Assembly: GCA_023400055.1 (NCBI GenBank) | Contig: JAEXFN010000052.1 | Coordinates: 23,382-87,381 of the forward strand | DNA from: Bacillota bacterium | GTDB lineage: Bacteria > Bacillota > UBA4882 > UBA8346 | Length of the DNA stretch: 64,000 nt | Direction of reading: 5' to 3' | Shown here: positions 52,004-61,045 of the stretch, piece after piece | Position numbering within the stretch: position 1 is the stretch's first letter | Layout: each line of letters begins with the position of its first letter | Translations under genes and position numbers: made by a program | The notes under the pieces: generated by a model | Database searches by the model: none | Told to the model about the DNA's origin: nothing | What the model saw: the letters and a program-made list of their open reading frames with translations, nothing else

Positions 52004-53776
52004 TTACTCCTCTTGCAGCGGCAGGGTTATCACTACCGTGGTTCCCTCCCGCTCCCGGCTCATATATTCCAGGCCGTAGGCGCTCCCGTAATAATTGACC
52101 AGCCGCTTGTGAACATTGAAGATCCCCACAAAATCGCCGGAATCGATTTTATTGGATTGGCTGATCTGTTGCAATTGCTCGGTGATCTCTTTCAGTTTGG
52201 CGGCGGGGATGCCGTTGCCGTTATCGGTGATATAAAGCTTGAGTTCAGATTGGGACTTTCTCGCCTCGATATGGACGATCCCTTTTTGCTTGCCGTTCTT
52301 GAAGCCGTGGTTGATTGAATTTTCGACGATCGGCTGCAGAATAAATTTGAGCGTCTTACACTTCTTAATAGCCTCGTCGACCCCGATCCGCACCTCGATC
52401 TTGTCTTTAAAGCGGATCTGCTGGATCGCAAAATACTTGTTGATCTGATCGATCTCTTCTGCGAGCGACACCACGTTTTCGCCGCGCAGATTATAGCGGA
52501 GCAGGTCGCCCAAGGCTTTGGTGATGATCTGGATCTCGGGGATCTCTTTGACTTCGCCGATGGCTTCCATCGTCTGCAGCGTATTAAATAAAAAATGCGG
52601 GTTGATCTGGAATTGTAACGCCTCCAACTGCGCCGACTTTACCAGCAGCTTTTCGAGATAGATATTTTGAATCAGCTTTCGGATCTCCGCCACCATCCGG
52701 TTGAATCCTTTGTAAAGCCGTTTGATATCATGGTTGGCGGTCCCTTCGTCCAGGCAGATATCGAAGTCGCCCCTTTCGACCAGCGCCATTTTCTGGGTCA
52801 GAATCCGGATCGGTTTTAAAACGTAGGCTGACATCAGGATCGCCAGGCCGAGCGAGAGCATGATCACAATGAACGCGATCAGCAACGTAAACCGCCTGGC
52901 GTCGGCCAAGCCCTGGCGGATATAGGAGACCGGCAATTGGATCACCGTGGTCCACCCGGTCACCGCCGATTGATAGCTCACTTCCAGATGATGTTCATCG
53001 GCCCGGCGGTAACGGCTGCCGATCTTGAGCTGGTTCAAGTCGAGGACGATGGTTCCGGTGTCATCGACCACCTGAATCGTAGCTTTGTTTTTAAACAACT
53101 GATTCTCGCGGATGATCTGCAACAGGACATCCACATCCGCCGATACGGTAATATAGGCTGTGACCTCGTTATTGTCGATCTTTTTCAAACAACGGATCAC
53201 CGAGAACGCCCGATCGCCGTTGGTCAGCCGCAGATTGGCCTCGTAGGGAGGGATCAGCGACAATTCCCGGGAATCGATCCGCTGCTTGTGAGCACGCAGC
53301 CAGCTGTTATCGAAAAGATTGTGGTTATACTTCAGCAACTGGCCCATCTCGGCGAAGAACAGTTCGCCGTTTTTGCTATAAAAATCGATCACCGTCCGGT
53401 CGCGGATCGAGGTGAAGCTCAGCACCAACTGTTGGATCTTATAAAAATCTTTCACGCGTTGCAGATCGGGATAATCAGCCTGCTGGCTGTCGTCGATGAT
53501 GTTTTGGATCTCGGTGTTCCCCAATAGGATTTTGCTGGTCCGGTCCATTTCGGTGACATATTGGGCGATGCCGTCGGAAATGTTTTTGCATAAATTATGG
53601 ACGTACATGTCATTCTGCTGGTTAATAAAGTTCAGCGATTTATAATAATACATAATGCTGATCACGGAAGTGCTCAAGATGATAATCGAAACGAAACAGC
53701 CGATCATCCTGGCGGTAATCGTGTTGAACCCGGTTATTCTGCTCAGGCCGCCCGAGCGATTCATCTTCTCCATCAT
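52004..53776 (-). CDS. YesM-like sensor histidine kinase, system 2
   Basis: A 590-residue kinase: TM1 near 20-42, an extracellular sensor domain, TM2 near 300-320, HAMP, phospho-acceptor His near 394 in QINPHFLFNTLQ and an ATPase domain ending SREREGTTVVITLPL. Two adjacent ATG codons (53776 and 53773) follow AAAGGTGG; either may be used. The open frame extends 47 codons further upstream, but that part is basic and lacks a site. It senses the imported sugar and acts on the response regulator encoded next. Confidence 0.93.
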   Translation of the reverse strand: MMEKMNRSGGLSRITGFNTITARMIGCFVSIIILSTSVISIMYYYKSLNFINQQNDMYVHNLCKNISDGIAQYVTEMDRTSKILLGNTEIQNIIDDSQQADYPDLQRVKDFYKIQQLVLSFTSIRDRTVIDFYSKNGELFFAEMGQLLKYNHNLFDNSWLRAHKQRIDSRELSLIPPYEANLRLTNGDRAFSVIRCLKKIDNNEVTAYITVSADVDVLLQIIRENQLFKNKATIQVVDDTGTIVLDLNQLKIGSRYRRADEHHLEVSYQSAVTGWTTVIQLPVSYIRQGLADARRFTLLIAFIVIMLSLGLAILMSAYVLKPIRILTQKMALVERGDFDICLDEGTANHDIKRLYKGFNRMVAEIRKLIQNIYLEKLLVKSAQLEALQFQINPHFLFNTLQTMEAIGEVKEIPEIQIITKALGDLLRYNLRGENVVSLAEEIDQINKYFAIQQIRFKDKIEVRIGVDEAIKKCKTLKFILQPIVENSINHGFKNGKQKGIVHIEARKSQSELKLYITDNGNGIPAAKLKEITEQLQQISQSNKIDSGDFVGIFNVHKRLVNYYGSAYGLEYMSREREGTTVVITLPLQEE

Positions 53777-53985
53777 GCCACCTTTAAGTCTTAGCGGCTG
53801 TCGCCCGCAGCGCTGGCCAAGCCGTCCTCGGCGACCCTGTCCTTTTTTAAAAATTATCGGCTTCTGCAGCAGGTTTGCCGCAAAATATTTTTTAACGGAT
53901 AAACGCTGCTCAAACAAGTTTTTTATCTTACGCTTATTGTATCATAAACGACCCGGCCGGCATCGTTTTCCAGCATGCTATAAAA

Positions 53986-54017
53986 CGGACCTGGAAAAAG
54001 TGAAGATCCCAGGTCCG
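53986..54017 (-). terminator. Terminator of binding-protein gene 2
   Basis: CGGACCTGG / CCAGGTCCG followed on the minus strand by TTTT, about 50 bases after the stop. The binding protein is thus transcribed apart from the regulators. Confidence 0.82.
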
Positions 54018-54064
54018 CTTGAAGCTTCAGATTCAAATTCGACCAGGAAGTCGGGTGGTTTCCA

Positions 54065-55348
54065 CTATTGGTTTTCCTGGATAAAGCGTTTCACATAATC
54101 CGGATTGGCGTTCATCAGCCGTTGGTGTTCTGCCTCCAGATGATTCAGGACCGTATCGACGTTTTGTCCGGCGAACCACTCCTGGGTCGAGGTTTTCATG
54201 ATCTCCTTGATTCCCGGAATCCATTGCCGCGAAAAATAGCCGATCCGTTTTCCCTTGTCCAGCATCGGCAATTGATTGGCCAGGCATTTGTCGAATTGGA
54301 CCTTGGTCCCTTTAATCGCCGAGATGCTCCGGGCGCTCTTGGCATAAATATTGGCGGCCGGGGCGGTGGTGAACAGATCCAGAAAAGCCTTGGCTTCGGT
54401 CGGATATTTGGTCTTGCCGGAGATGCCGATGACCGTGTCCACATCGGAGACTGACACCAGACTTTGGGGATCGGTCACCCAGGGCGGGGGAATCAAGGCC
54501 ATATCCAGATCGGGATTGCCCTTGCGGATATTGCCAATATCGTAGCTGCCACTGATCAAAAAGGCGGCGTTGTTGGTGTCGAAGCGCTGGAAAGCGCCGG
54601 CGGTGTCCAGCCCCAAAGCATCTTTGTTGATAAACGGTTTCATTTTACGATAGGTCTCGAACAGGCCGTGGAACTCGGGGCCGTTCCAATGGCGCTCCCC
54701 TTTGAGGACGTCGACGTAAAATTTGGGATTCTTGGCATAGATGGCCTGATAAATGTATTGGAAGTTGAAGGCGGTGATCGCGCTGCCATCTTTGGCCGCC
54801 ATCACGATCGGTTCTTTCAGCCCTTTTTCGGCAAACTTTTGGCAGATGGCCAGAAACTCGCCGAAGCTCTTGGGCGGTTTCGGACTGACGCCGTATTTCT
54901 TGGCCGCTTCCAGATTGAAAAACACGCCATTGACGGTCAGATCGACCGGCAGGGCGTAAACCTTGCCGTTATACATGCTGAAGGTGCTGGTGCCCGGTTT
55001 CACCCGGTTCATCAGTTTGGTCTCGGTCAGATCCATCAGGTTGCCGCCCGACGCATAGAGGCTAGTGAGGGAACCCGATTGGTATTGGATAATGTCCGGG
55101 ATGTCTCCGGCGGCCAATTTAGCGGACATCGCCGTATTGAAGGAGTCGACGGTGGGCATTACGGTGATCTCGACGGAGCGGTTGGGATATTTTTTATGAT
55201 ACATGCTGGCGATGGTATTCAGCCCGTCGGTTCCCTGCCCGGCGACGGTGATGAATTTCAACACCACGGGCGAGGCTCCTTGGCTGATCGGCAAAATGAA
55301 CAGAAAACCGAGCAATGCGACGAATAAAATACCGACCGATTTTTTCAT
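54065..55348 (-). CDS. Sugar ABC transporter substrate-binding protein, system 2
   Basis: A 427-residue family-1 binding protein with a signal peptide (MKKSVGILFVALLGFLFIL, to about SQGAS) and no lipobox Cys, so a soluble periplasmic protein. Typical blocks are AAGDIPDIIQYQSG, KVYALPVDLTVNGVFFN and AAFLISGSYDIGNI. The ATG at 55348 follows GGGAGG; an upstream extension of 74 codons is rejected. It probably binds an unsaturated rhamnogalacturonan oligosaccharide, judged from the linked enzymes. Confidence 0.93.
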   Translation of the reverse strand: MKKSVGILFVALLGFLFILPISQGASPVVLKFITVAGQGTDGLNTIASMYHKKYPNRSVEITVMPTVDSFNTAMSAKLAAGDIPDIIQYQSGSLTSLYASGGNLMDLTETKLMNRVKPGTSTFSMYNGKVYALPVDLTVNGVFFNLEAAKKYGVSPKPPKSFGEFLAICQKFAEKGLKEPIVMAAKDGSAITAFNFQYIYQAIYAKNPKFYVDVLKGERHWNGPEFHGLFETYRKMKPFINKDALGLDTAGAFQRFDTNNAAFLISGSYDIGNIRKGNPDLDMALIPPPWVTDPQSLVSVSDVDTVIGISGKTKYPTEAKAFLDLFTTAPAANIYAKSARSISAIKGTKVQFDKCLANQLPMLDKGKRIGYFSRQWIPGIKEIMKTSTQEWFAGQNVDTVLNHLEAEHQRLMNANPDYVKRFIQENQ

Positions 55349-55441
55349 CAACTTTCCTCCCTTTCTCATGTCCCTAATTATATAACCCGGATTAACAATA
55401 ATTTGATAATCTGTTTTATATAATTTAACATGGACATGATT

Positions 55442-55508
55442 CAGTTTAGCATTCCGCCCGGGAGAAAAACAGGTAATAAGTTTTGACAAAAGAAGTGTAC
55501 TATTTTTG
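55442..55508 (-). promoter_or_regulatory. Shared activator/promoter block, copy at binding-protein gene 2
   Basis: On the minus strand: TAGTACACTT, CAAAACTTATTACCTG, then GTTTTT and 16 bases later TAAACT, 94 bases before the start codon. It matches 50111-50175 in sequence, order and spacing. Confidence 0.7.
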
Positions 55509-55650
55509 AATGGCCAGCGTGAGGGAGGAAAAGGTTTTAGTGGAACAGGAACCCGGCGCAGCGGCGCCATGGTTTTGAGTTGCCAAAAAGGAGAACCGAT
55601 TTCAGTCGTATCATCTATCCAATTCGGAACGCGAATTACAATCTTCTAAT

Positions 55651-56175
55651 GATCACTTGTTCCAATAAATGACGGCCCGAAAAATAAGTTTTAATTTGCG
55701 ATAATTGCTTTCACCTTCCCTATTCCCCGCTCCAGTCGGCCGGCGCCGTGAACCTGACATTCCCCGCCGCCATTCATCCCGGATCCGCGCCGCTATAGCA
55801 GGGATGGTCTTTGGTCTTGTAAGGGATGCCTTCATCCTTGTTAGGGATGGCAGGATCCTTTCAAGGGATCCGCGTGTCCTCGTTAGGGATGCCCGTATCC
55901 GTGTAAGGGATCGTTCTATCCTTGTAAGGGATCCATTGATCCTTTCATGGGATCCGCGCGTCCTTGTTAGGGATCGTCCCATTCCTGCTTCCCCAAGAAC
56001 CGTCCTTGCTTCCCCGACTCTCATCCCTGTTGCCCCAAGGCTCGGGAAAGTTGGACCGCGCTTCGGGGAAGCCGGACCAAGGGCCGGGGAAACTGGAACG
56101 AGCTTTCGGGAAACTGCCCCAAAGCTTCGGGAAGCCGGACCGGGCCGTGGGGAATCCGGACCGTCCACCGGGCGG
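55651..56175. repeat. Long duplicated block with 21-bp array 5
   Basis: Second copy of the block at 42001-42527: a 150-base lead followed by 17 units of 21 bases (55819-56175). Units 1-9 differ from the other copy at 18 of 189 positions by hand count; units 1-13 are collinear and the last four differ (here CTTCGGGAA- and CCGGACC-based units). It lies between the binding-protein promoter and the end of the PL26-like gene. Open frames on both strands cross it but are not supported as genes. Confidence 0.9.
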
Positions 56176-56232
56176 CATCAAACGCGGAGATCGATTGAAT
56201 GGATTGAACGCGGCGAACCCTCGCTTCGACAG

Positions 56233-58809
56233 CTATGGCTCGATCCAATCCCCGATCAGTTCCAGGCTTTCAATGATCCGCAGCGACCACATGGAAGCGC
56301 AATTGGTGGTGATCCCCGGAATCTCATTCAGTTTGGCGATGACTCCCGGCGTTGCGACCGTTTCGACCCGCAGCGATTCGTCGGTCCCAAAGCCGCTTTC
56401 CTCAGCCAGCAACACCCGCCAGGCCCGTGCCGCCAGTTCGGGATCGTTCCTGTAGCGGGCCGCGTAGGCCATGAGGCTGCCGGCGAACATCGGCCAACTC
56501 CAGTCTCGGCCGGTGATCCCGCCGCCGCTCCGCCGCGCTTTCTCCGCGGGGTCCAAGCTATAAAATTCGCCGAATTCGGCCAGCATGGCCCGCCACTCGT
56601 CATCTTGCAGCAGGTCGGCCAGTTCCATCCAGATCTCGGCCGCTCCGAAACAGATCACCATATGATAACTGTAGTTTTCATCGCCCAAGTAATGAAAGAT
56701 TCCCGTCGCCGGGTCATAGCCGAAGGTCGGGCCCGAACAGAGCCGGAACGGCATCTTTTTCAGGCTGGCCATGCCGCGCCGGAGCTTATCGCGGTAAAAA
56801 GCGTCCTCATGCCGTTCCCAGCGGGTCAACCAGTTGGCGCAGAACGCCGCCCAATCGGGGCCGCTGCGGACGTGAGTCGGGAACCGGTCCTTCGAAAAAT
56901 AAGCCCGCATCGGGTCGAGGCGCACCGTCGCCGCATCGGCGTCTTTCACTTCATCCATGATCTCCCCCAGCCGCTCGTCCCCGGTCAGATAATAATAGCA
57001 GCGATGCAGCCCGGCCATGCCGATCCGGGCTTCCTTGCAACCGCAGCCCCAGTGCAGCACATTATGGCGCGAGCCGAGTCCGGCATACTCGCCGCGATGA
57101 TAAAGATCCACCTCGCTGGTGTGCCGGGTCATGGCCTCCGCCATCCGGAAGAGCGCCGCGTCGCCGGTCCGCAGGAAACTGTACCAGAGCCACAGATTCG
57201 GCACCAGCTCCGTATTCTGCCAGGCATACCCGCCGACATCATAACGCCAGGCATGGCGCACCGGATCATAGCTGTGCATCAGATCGCCGAAGTTCCAAAA
57301 ACCATACCAGCGCCGCTGTTCGATTTCTCGCTGATAGAAGTCGAGCAACGCCGCCAGCTTCTCTTCCAGGCGGGCCTTGGCCGGATGAGCGCGTTCCGAA
57401 AGGCTCCATACCCCGAAAGCTTTCACCGCATGGTAGTATTCGGGCCGACAGACCAGCAACGTCGGGGCTTGCGTGACCGCGGCGCGCTCCAGCAATTCCG
57501 GCTGCGCCGGCATGGCGTCGAAACCGAACAGATTGATCTCGCTGGTGTTGGCGATCCCGTCCGGGGTGCTCCGCAACTCCGCCGCACCCTCGTAAGAAGA
57601 GACCGGATGCGTCACGGTATCGTAATGCCGTAAGTCCATCGCCGCCGCATCCGGAGTCCACAGCCATAGGCGCAGGCAGGCTTCGGGCTCCGACAGGCGC
57701 TGGATCTCCAACGATGACGGGTATTTTTGCCAGAAATTGCGGATGACGGCGGCCAATCCGCCCCGCGTGCCTCCCAAAAAAGCCAGTCCCTGCGAACGCC
57801 GGCCATGAGCCGCCTCGATCCAGCAACATTCCGGTTTGGTCCGCTTGCGGATCACGTAATGATCGGCGGAGTCCTGGACGATTTTAAAACTGTCCCAGAC
57901 GGCCATGTCCTGCACCAGATCGGCCGGGCCTTCGCCGCGCTCCGCCGCCGGCGCGACGGCTCGGCCGGCCACCTGTTGCGGATAGGCTTCCGCATATCCG
58001 GCATAACGGGGCGATAAAAACTGGGCCACCTCGCCAAACAACCCGCTGTCCCCGGCCAGTCGGATCTGCCGGTTGTACAGCTCGCCGCCGAGCGGCACGT
58101 TAAACTGGAGCCCCAGGCCCTTGAGATAATCGCGGCGGGCGTCTCCGTCATAGATAAAAGTGTGAACCAACCGGATGGAGTCCAGTCCGGCATAGAAATA
58201 GCAGCGCAGGATGAAAGGCAGCCATTGGCGGCCGTCCGCCAGGCAGCGGTGGCTTCCCTCCACCCGGACCACGGCGCGGAGCGGACCGTCCTGTTCGATC
58301 CCAATTTGAGCGATATGGCCCTCAAAAGGCTCTTCCCGGCGCAGCTCGACGCCATCCTCCCGGCGTACCGTCTCGAGGAGGCCGATTAGCTTCCCGCCGG
58401 AGCAGATCTTGCTCCCCGCCATGGCGATGGCGCCGAAGATCAGCGGGCCACTTTTATTCAGGCTGCAGATCAGCTGGCCGGTATCGATTTCGATCCGCTC
58501 GTCCGTCTCGCGGACCGACAGCGGCCGTTCCGGAAGGGCCGGCTCCCCCTTTTGGAGCCGATAGGTCCGGGTCAAAGCGGCGCCAGCCAGATAGGCGGCA
58601 TGGGTGGTCCATTTGACGCTGCCATCGGGCCAATAGGCCGCCGGCCAGCTCTGTACGGGTATTTTCTGCCCGGTTTCGCTGGTCAAGGCCAATGGTTCGT
58701 CCCTTCCCAAAACGCCTCTCTCCCAAGGGACGCCCCAGGTCACCCCCACCGGCAGGGCCGGCTTTTCATTCAGCCATTTTAAGAGGACGGGTTGATCATG
58801 CTGCGGCAT
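56233..58809 (-). CDS. PL26/YetA-like exo-rhamnogalacturonan lyase
   Basis: An 858-residue protein, almost the length of Bacillus YetA (857), and of the PcRGLX/YetA family (polysaccharide lyase 26). The N-terminal beta-barrel (LPVGVTWGVPWERGVL, DGSVKWTTHAAYL) is followed by a central sandwich and a helical C-terminal toroid (HSYDPVRHAWRYDVGGYAWQNTELV, HVRSGPDWAAF). Family members release disaccharides from rhamnogalacturonan I ends. There is no signal peptide, so the substrate is an imported oligosaccharide. It starts three bases before the stop of the GH105 gene ends; AAAGGAG lies within that gene's end. Confidence 0.85.
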   Translation of the reverse strand: MPQHDQPVLLKWLNEKPALPVGVTWGVPWERGVLGRDEPLALTSETGQKIPVQSWPAAYWPDGSVKWTTHAAYLAGAALTRTYRLQKGEPALPERPLSVRETDERIEIDTGQLICSLNKSGPLIFGAIAMAGSKICSGGKLIGLLETVRREDGVELRREEPFEGHIAQIGIEQDGPLRAVVRVEGSHRCLADGRQWLPFILRCYFYAGLDSIRLVHTFIYDGDARRDYLKGLGLQFNVPLGGELYNRQIRLAGDSGLFGEVAQFLSPRYAGYAEAYPQQVAGRAVAPAAERGEGPADLVQDMAVWDSFKIVQDSADHYVIRKRTKPECCWIEAAHGRRSQGLAFLGGTRGGLAAVIRNFWQKYPSSLEIQRLSEPEACLRLWLWTPDAAAMDLRHYDTVTHPVSSYEGAAELRSTPDGIANTSEINLFGFDAMPAQPELLERAAVTQAPTLLVCRPEYYHAVKAFGVWSLSERAHPAKARLEEKLAALLDFYQREIEQRRWYGFWNFGDLMHSYDPVRHAWRYDVGGYAWQNTELVPNLWLWYSFLRTGDAALFRMAEAMTRHTSEVDLYHRGEYAGLGSRHNVLHWGCGCKEARIGMAGLHRCYYYLTGDERLGEIMDEVKDADAATVRLDPMRAYFSKDRFPTHVRSGPDWAAFCANWLTRWERHEDAFYRDKLRRGMASLKKMPFRLCSGPTFGYDPATGIFHYLGDENYSYHMVICFGAAEIWMELADLLQDDEWRAMLAEFGEFYSLDPAEKARRSGGGITGRDWSWPMFAGSLMAYAARYRNDPELAARAWRVLLAEESGFGTDESLRVETVATPGVIAKLNEIPGITTNCASMWSLRIIESLELIGDWIEP

Positions 58810-58812
58810 CGT

Positions 58813-61023
58813 TCAGTCTCCTTTCGGGGTCAATCGCGCTTGCTCCCGATGCGACACGGCTTGGACCGTATGCAGGAGCTCCACTCCGGCCAGCATGACG
58901 ATTCCGACGCCATGCGTATCATTGAAGTTCCACGACAGGTCGTTCTTGTAATAATCGGCGCTGAAGGAAAAACCCGAGCCCCGGCAGACACCGTAAATAT
59001 TGCCGCGATCGTCGATGGCTTGGCGGGAAAGGCCCTCCCATCCCTTGAAGGCCGCCAGCAGATAGGGATCCTTCTCCTCCAGCCAGCCATAGCGCACGCC
59101 GCGGGCGAAAGCATAAATGAACATCGCCGTGCCGGAGGTCTCGGAATACGAGTCCTCGTCCGTGAGCACCTGGTGCCACATTCCCGTTTCATCCTGCAAC
59201 GTCTGATAGCCCTCGCATAATTCATTGAAGATCTGCAACAGGCGGGGCCGGTCGGGATGCTCGGCCGGCAGGAACGCCAGGAGTTCCGCGCAGGAAAACA
59301 GCACCCAGCCGTTGCCCCTGCCCCAGGGCACCCCGGTGGCCCGGCCGATTTTTACGTCATAGACATGGGACATGATCTTCCGCTCCGGGAGGTAAAGGTA
59401 CCGGTGAAACAGGAGCAATTGCCTGACAGCATCATCAAGATAGCGAGCCGCTCCGGTCAGCCAATAATAGCGGCAGAGAAACGGCACGCTCATATACAGA
59501 TCATCCGCCCAGAGGGTATCCTCCATAAAGGCGTGAAAAGCCTTTTTGCGGTAAAAGGCGCCGTCCGGCAGCCGGGCCTGCCGCGTTTCGATATAACCGG
59601 CCACGAAATCGGCGACCGCCCGAAAGTCCGGGATCGCTTCGGTCCGGGCCGCTTCCAGCAGCAACGAACCGAAAGAGCCGCAGTCGTCGAGACTGTCGAT
59701 GGTGGTCAGCTGGTTCAAAACCCCCGCCGCGCCATACTGCTCTTTATCCCAGAAGGCGTATTGGAATAGGGTCGTGCAGGCCGTCACATGCTGCCGGACG
59801 TATTCAACCAGCGCTTCGCATCCCAGCAGCCTCCCCGTTTGCAGGAGGCCGTATAAAGTGACTCCCAGCGGGTAGTTCCAGCGTCCGAAATTTTGATTTT
59901 CCAGATACGGCCGGACCCATACCCCGGGCCGATCCAGCCGCCAATAGCAACTGCCGTCCGCGCCGGCAAACAACCGGTCCATCGTTTGCAGCTCCACGGG
60001 GTCCGGGAGAGCGGATTCCGCAAACGGCCCGCAGTAAAGCCAGGGATCTTGGGCCCCGTAAACCGGATACGGAGCCTGCAAGGGAACCGTCGCCGCTCCG
60101 TCGCGCAATTGGATCTCAAACCCCCAGTCCGAATCCGGTTCCCTGCAGTCGCACAGGACCAGCAGATCCTGTTTGCCGAATGGCGCCTGGATCGGAAGAT
60201 CGAACCGGCTCGAGGCTGCTGAGGCATAGATAGGCTGGCCGGCGAGATAAATCCGGATCGGGCCCTGATTGAAACCTTTCAAGGAGTATCGGCCGAGACC
60301 GCCGTGGGGAAAGAATGCTTTGGTCCAGCCAATTCCGGTGCAACCCCTGGGCAACCCGTAGAGCCTTTGCAGTTGGCCCACGGCCAATTGCGCCGCCGGC
60401 CACTCCCGCTCCGGGTACCATTGCAAGCCGGTGGCGGCTTCGGACGTTCCATGTCTGGGCAGTTCGTTGAGTTCGGCAACGAGCGGCGGGGTGAACAGCC
60501 ATCCTTCCTGGCCGTCCCGTTCGGGCGAGGGCATCAGAAAACAGAGCGGAAAATTCTTGGGCGAAGCGGTGCCGACCAAACCGCCGCAACCGGCCGGGGT
60601 TTTGATAAATTTTACGACAATATCATTCCAGCCTTGCTTCAGCGGCACCGTCACCGCGCTTCGCTGATCGCCGAACCGCTCGTTGATAATGTTCGATTTA
60701 AAAACCAGTTGCCCATTCCAATAGAGGGTGACCGGACCGTATCCCGAAACCGCCAAATTCAGCGGGCCTTCTTGGGCGCCCCACAGTTTCGCCCAGGCAT
60801 AGACCATGGTCTCCGGGACGGCCCCGGGAAAAAGCGCCGCCAGGTCAAAACGATAGCGGTAATCCGGCGCCCGCCCGATCCCGTCCCGGCAATAGGCCCG
60901 ATAGGTCAGCGGATGAGGCGGATTGGCCCCGATGTAGCGGTTGGCGATCGTCCGGATAATTTTGCCGATATCATCGGCCTGTTTGGCATAGATGCTCTCA
61001 TTTTCCGCGAAATACTTTCCCAT
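58813..61023 (-). CDS. GH105 unsaturated rhamnogalacturonyl hydrolase with long N-terminal extension
   Basis: A 736-residue protein. The C-terminal half (about 375-736) is a GH105 barrel like YteR/YesR: TLWADDLYMSVPFLCRYY, SHVYDVKIGRATGVPWGRGN, MWHQVLTDEDSYSETSGTA and the closing FNDTHGVGIVMLAG. Such enzymes hydrolyse unsaturated galacturonyl-rhamnose made by the lyase, by hydration of the double bond. The first 370 residues, absent from YteR (about 370 in all), are beta-rich with a PA14- or jelly-roll-like look (LNLAVSGYGPVTLYWNGQLVF, WNDIVVKFIKTP) and may bind sugar. Cytoplasmic. Start follows GGGAG. Confidence 0.88.
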   Translation of the reverse strand: MGKYFAENESIYAKQADDIGKIIRTIANRYIGANPPHPLTYRAYCRDGIGRAPDYRYRFDLAALFPGAVPETMVYAWAKLWGAQEGPLNLAVSGYGPVTLYWNGQLVFKSNIINERFGDQRSAVTVPLKQGWNDIVVKFIKTPAGCGGLVGTASPKNFPLCFLMPSPERDGQEGWLFTPPLVAELNELPRHGTSEAATGLQWYPEREWPAAQLAVGQLQRLYGLPRGCTGIGWTKAFFPHGGLGRYSLKGFNQGPIRIYLAGQPIYASAASSRFDLPIQAPFGKQDLLVLCDCREPDSDWGFEIQLRDGAATVPLQAPYPVYGAQDPWLYCGPFAESALPDPVELQTMDRLFAGADGSCYWRLDRPGVWVRPYLENQNFGRWNYPLGVTLYGLLQTGRLLGCEALVEYVRQHVTACTTLFQYAFWDKEQYGAAGVLNQLTTIDSLDDCGSFGSLLLEAARTEAIPDFRAVADFVAGYIETRQARLPDGAFYRKKAFHAFMEDTLWADDLYMSVPFLCRYYWLTGAARYLDDAVRQLLLFHRYLYLPERKIMSHVYDVKIGRATGVPWGRGNGWVLFSCAELLAFLPAEHPDRPRLLQIFNELCEGYQTLQDETGMWHQVLTDEDSYSETSGTAMFIYAFARGVRYGWLEEKDPYLLAAFKGWEGLSRQAIDDRGNIYGVCRGSGFSFSADYYKNDLSWNFNDTHGVGIVMLAGVELLHTVQAVSHREQARLTPKGD

Positions 61024-61045
61024 GTGCCGTGATCTCCCTTCTTGC

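Noticed and set aside
55653..56168. Long minus-strand open frame encoding heptapeptide repeats across array 5 (and 42116-42460 across array 4)
   Set aside because: Any 21-bp array is open in several frames because 21 is a multiple of three. Between the two copies, hand-counted differences show no third-position excess, and there is no good ribosome-binding site.
55705..57633. 642-codon plus-strand frame overlapping array 5 and the PL26-like gene
   Set aside because: It is the antisense of a clear family protein and runs on only because of GC-rich codon use and the array.
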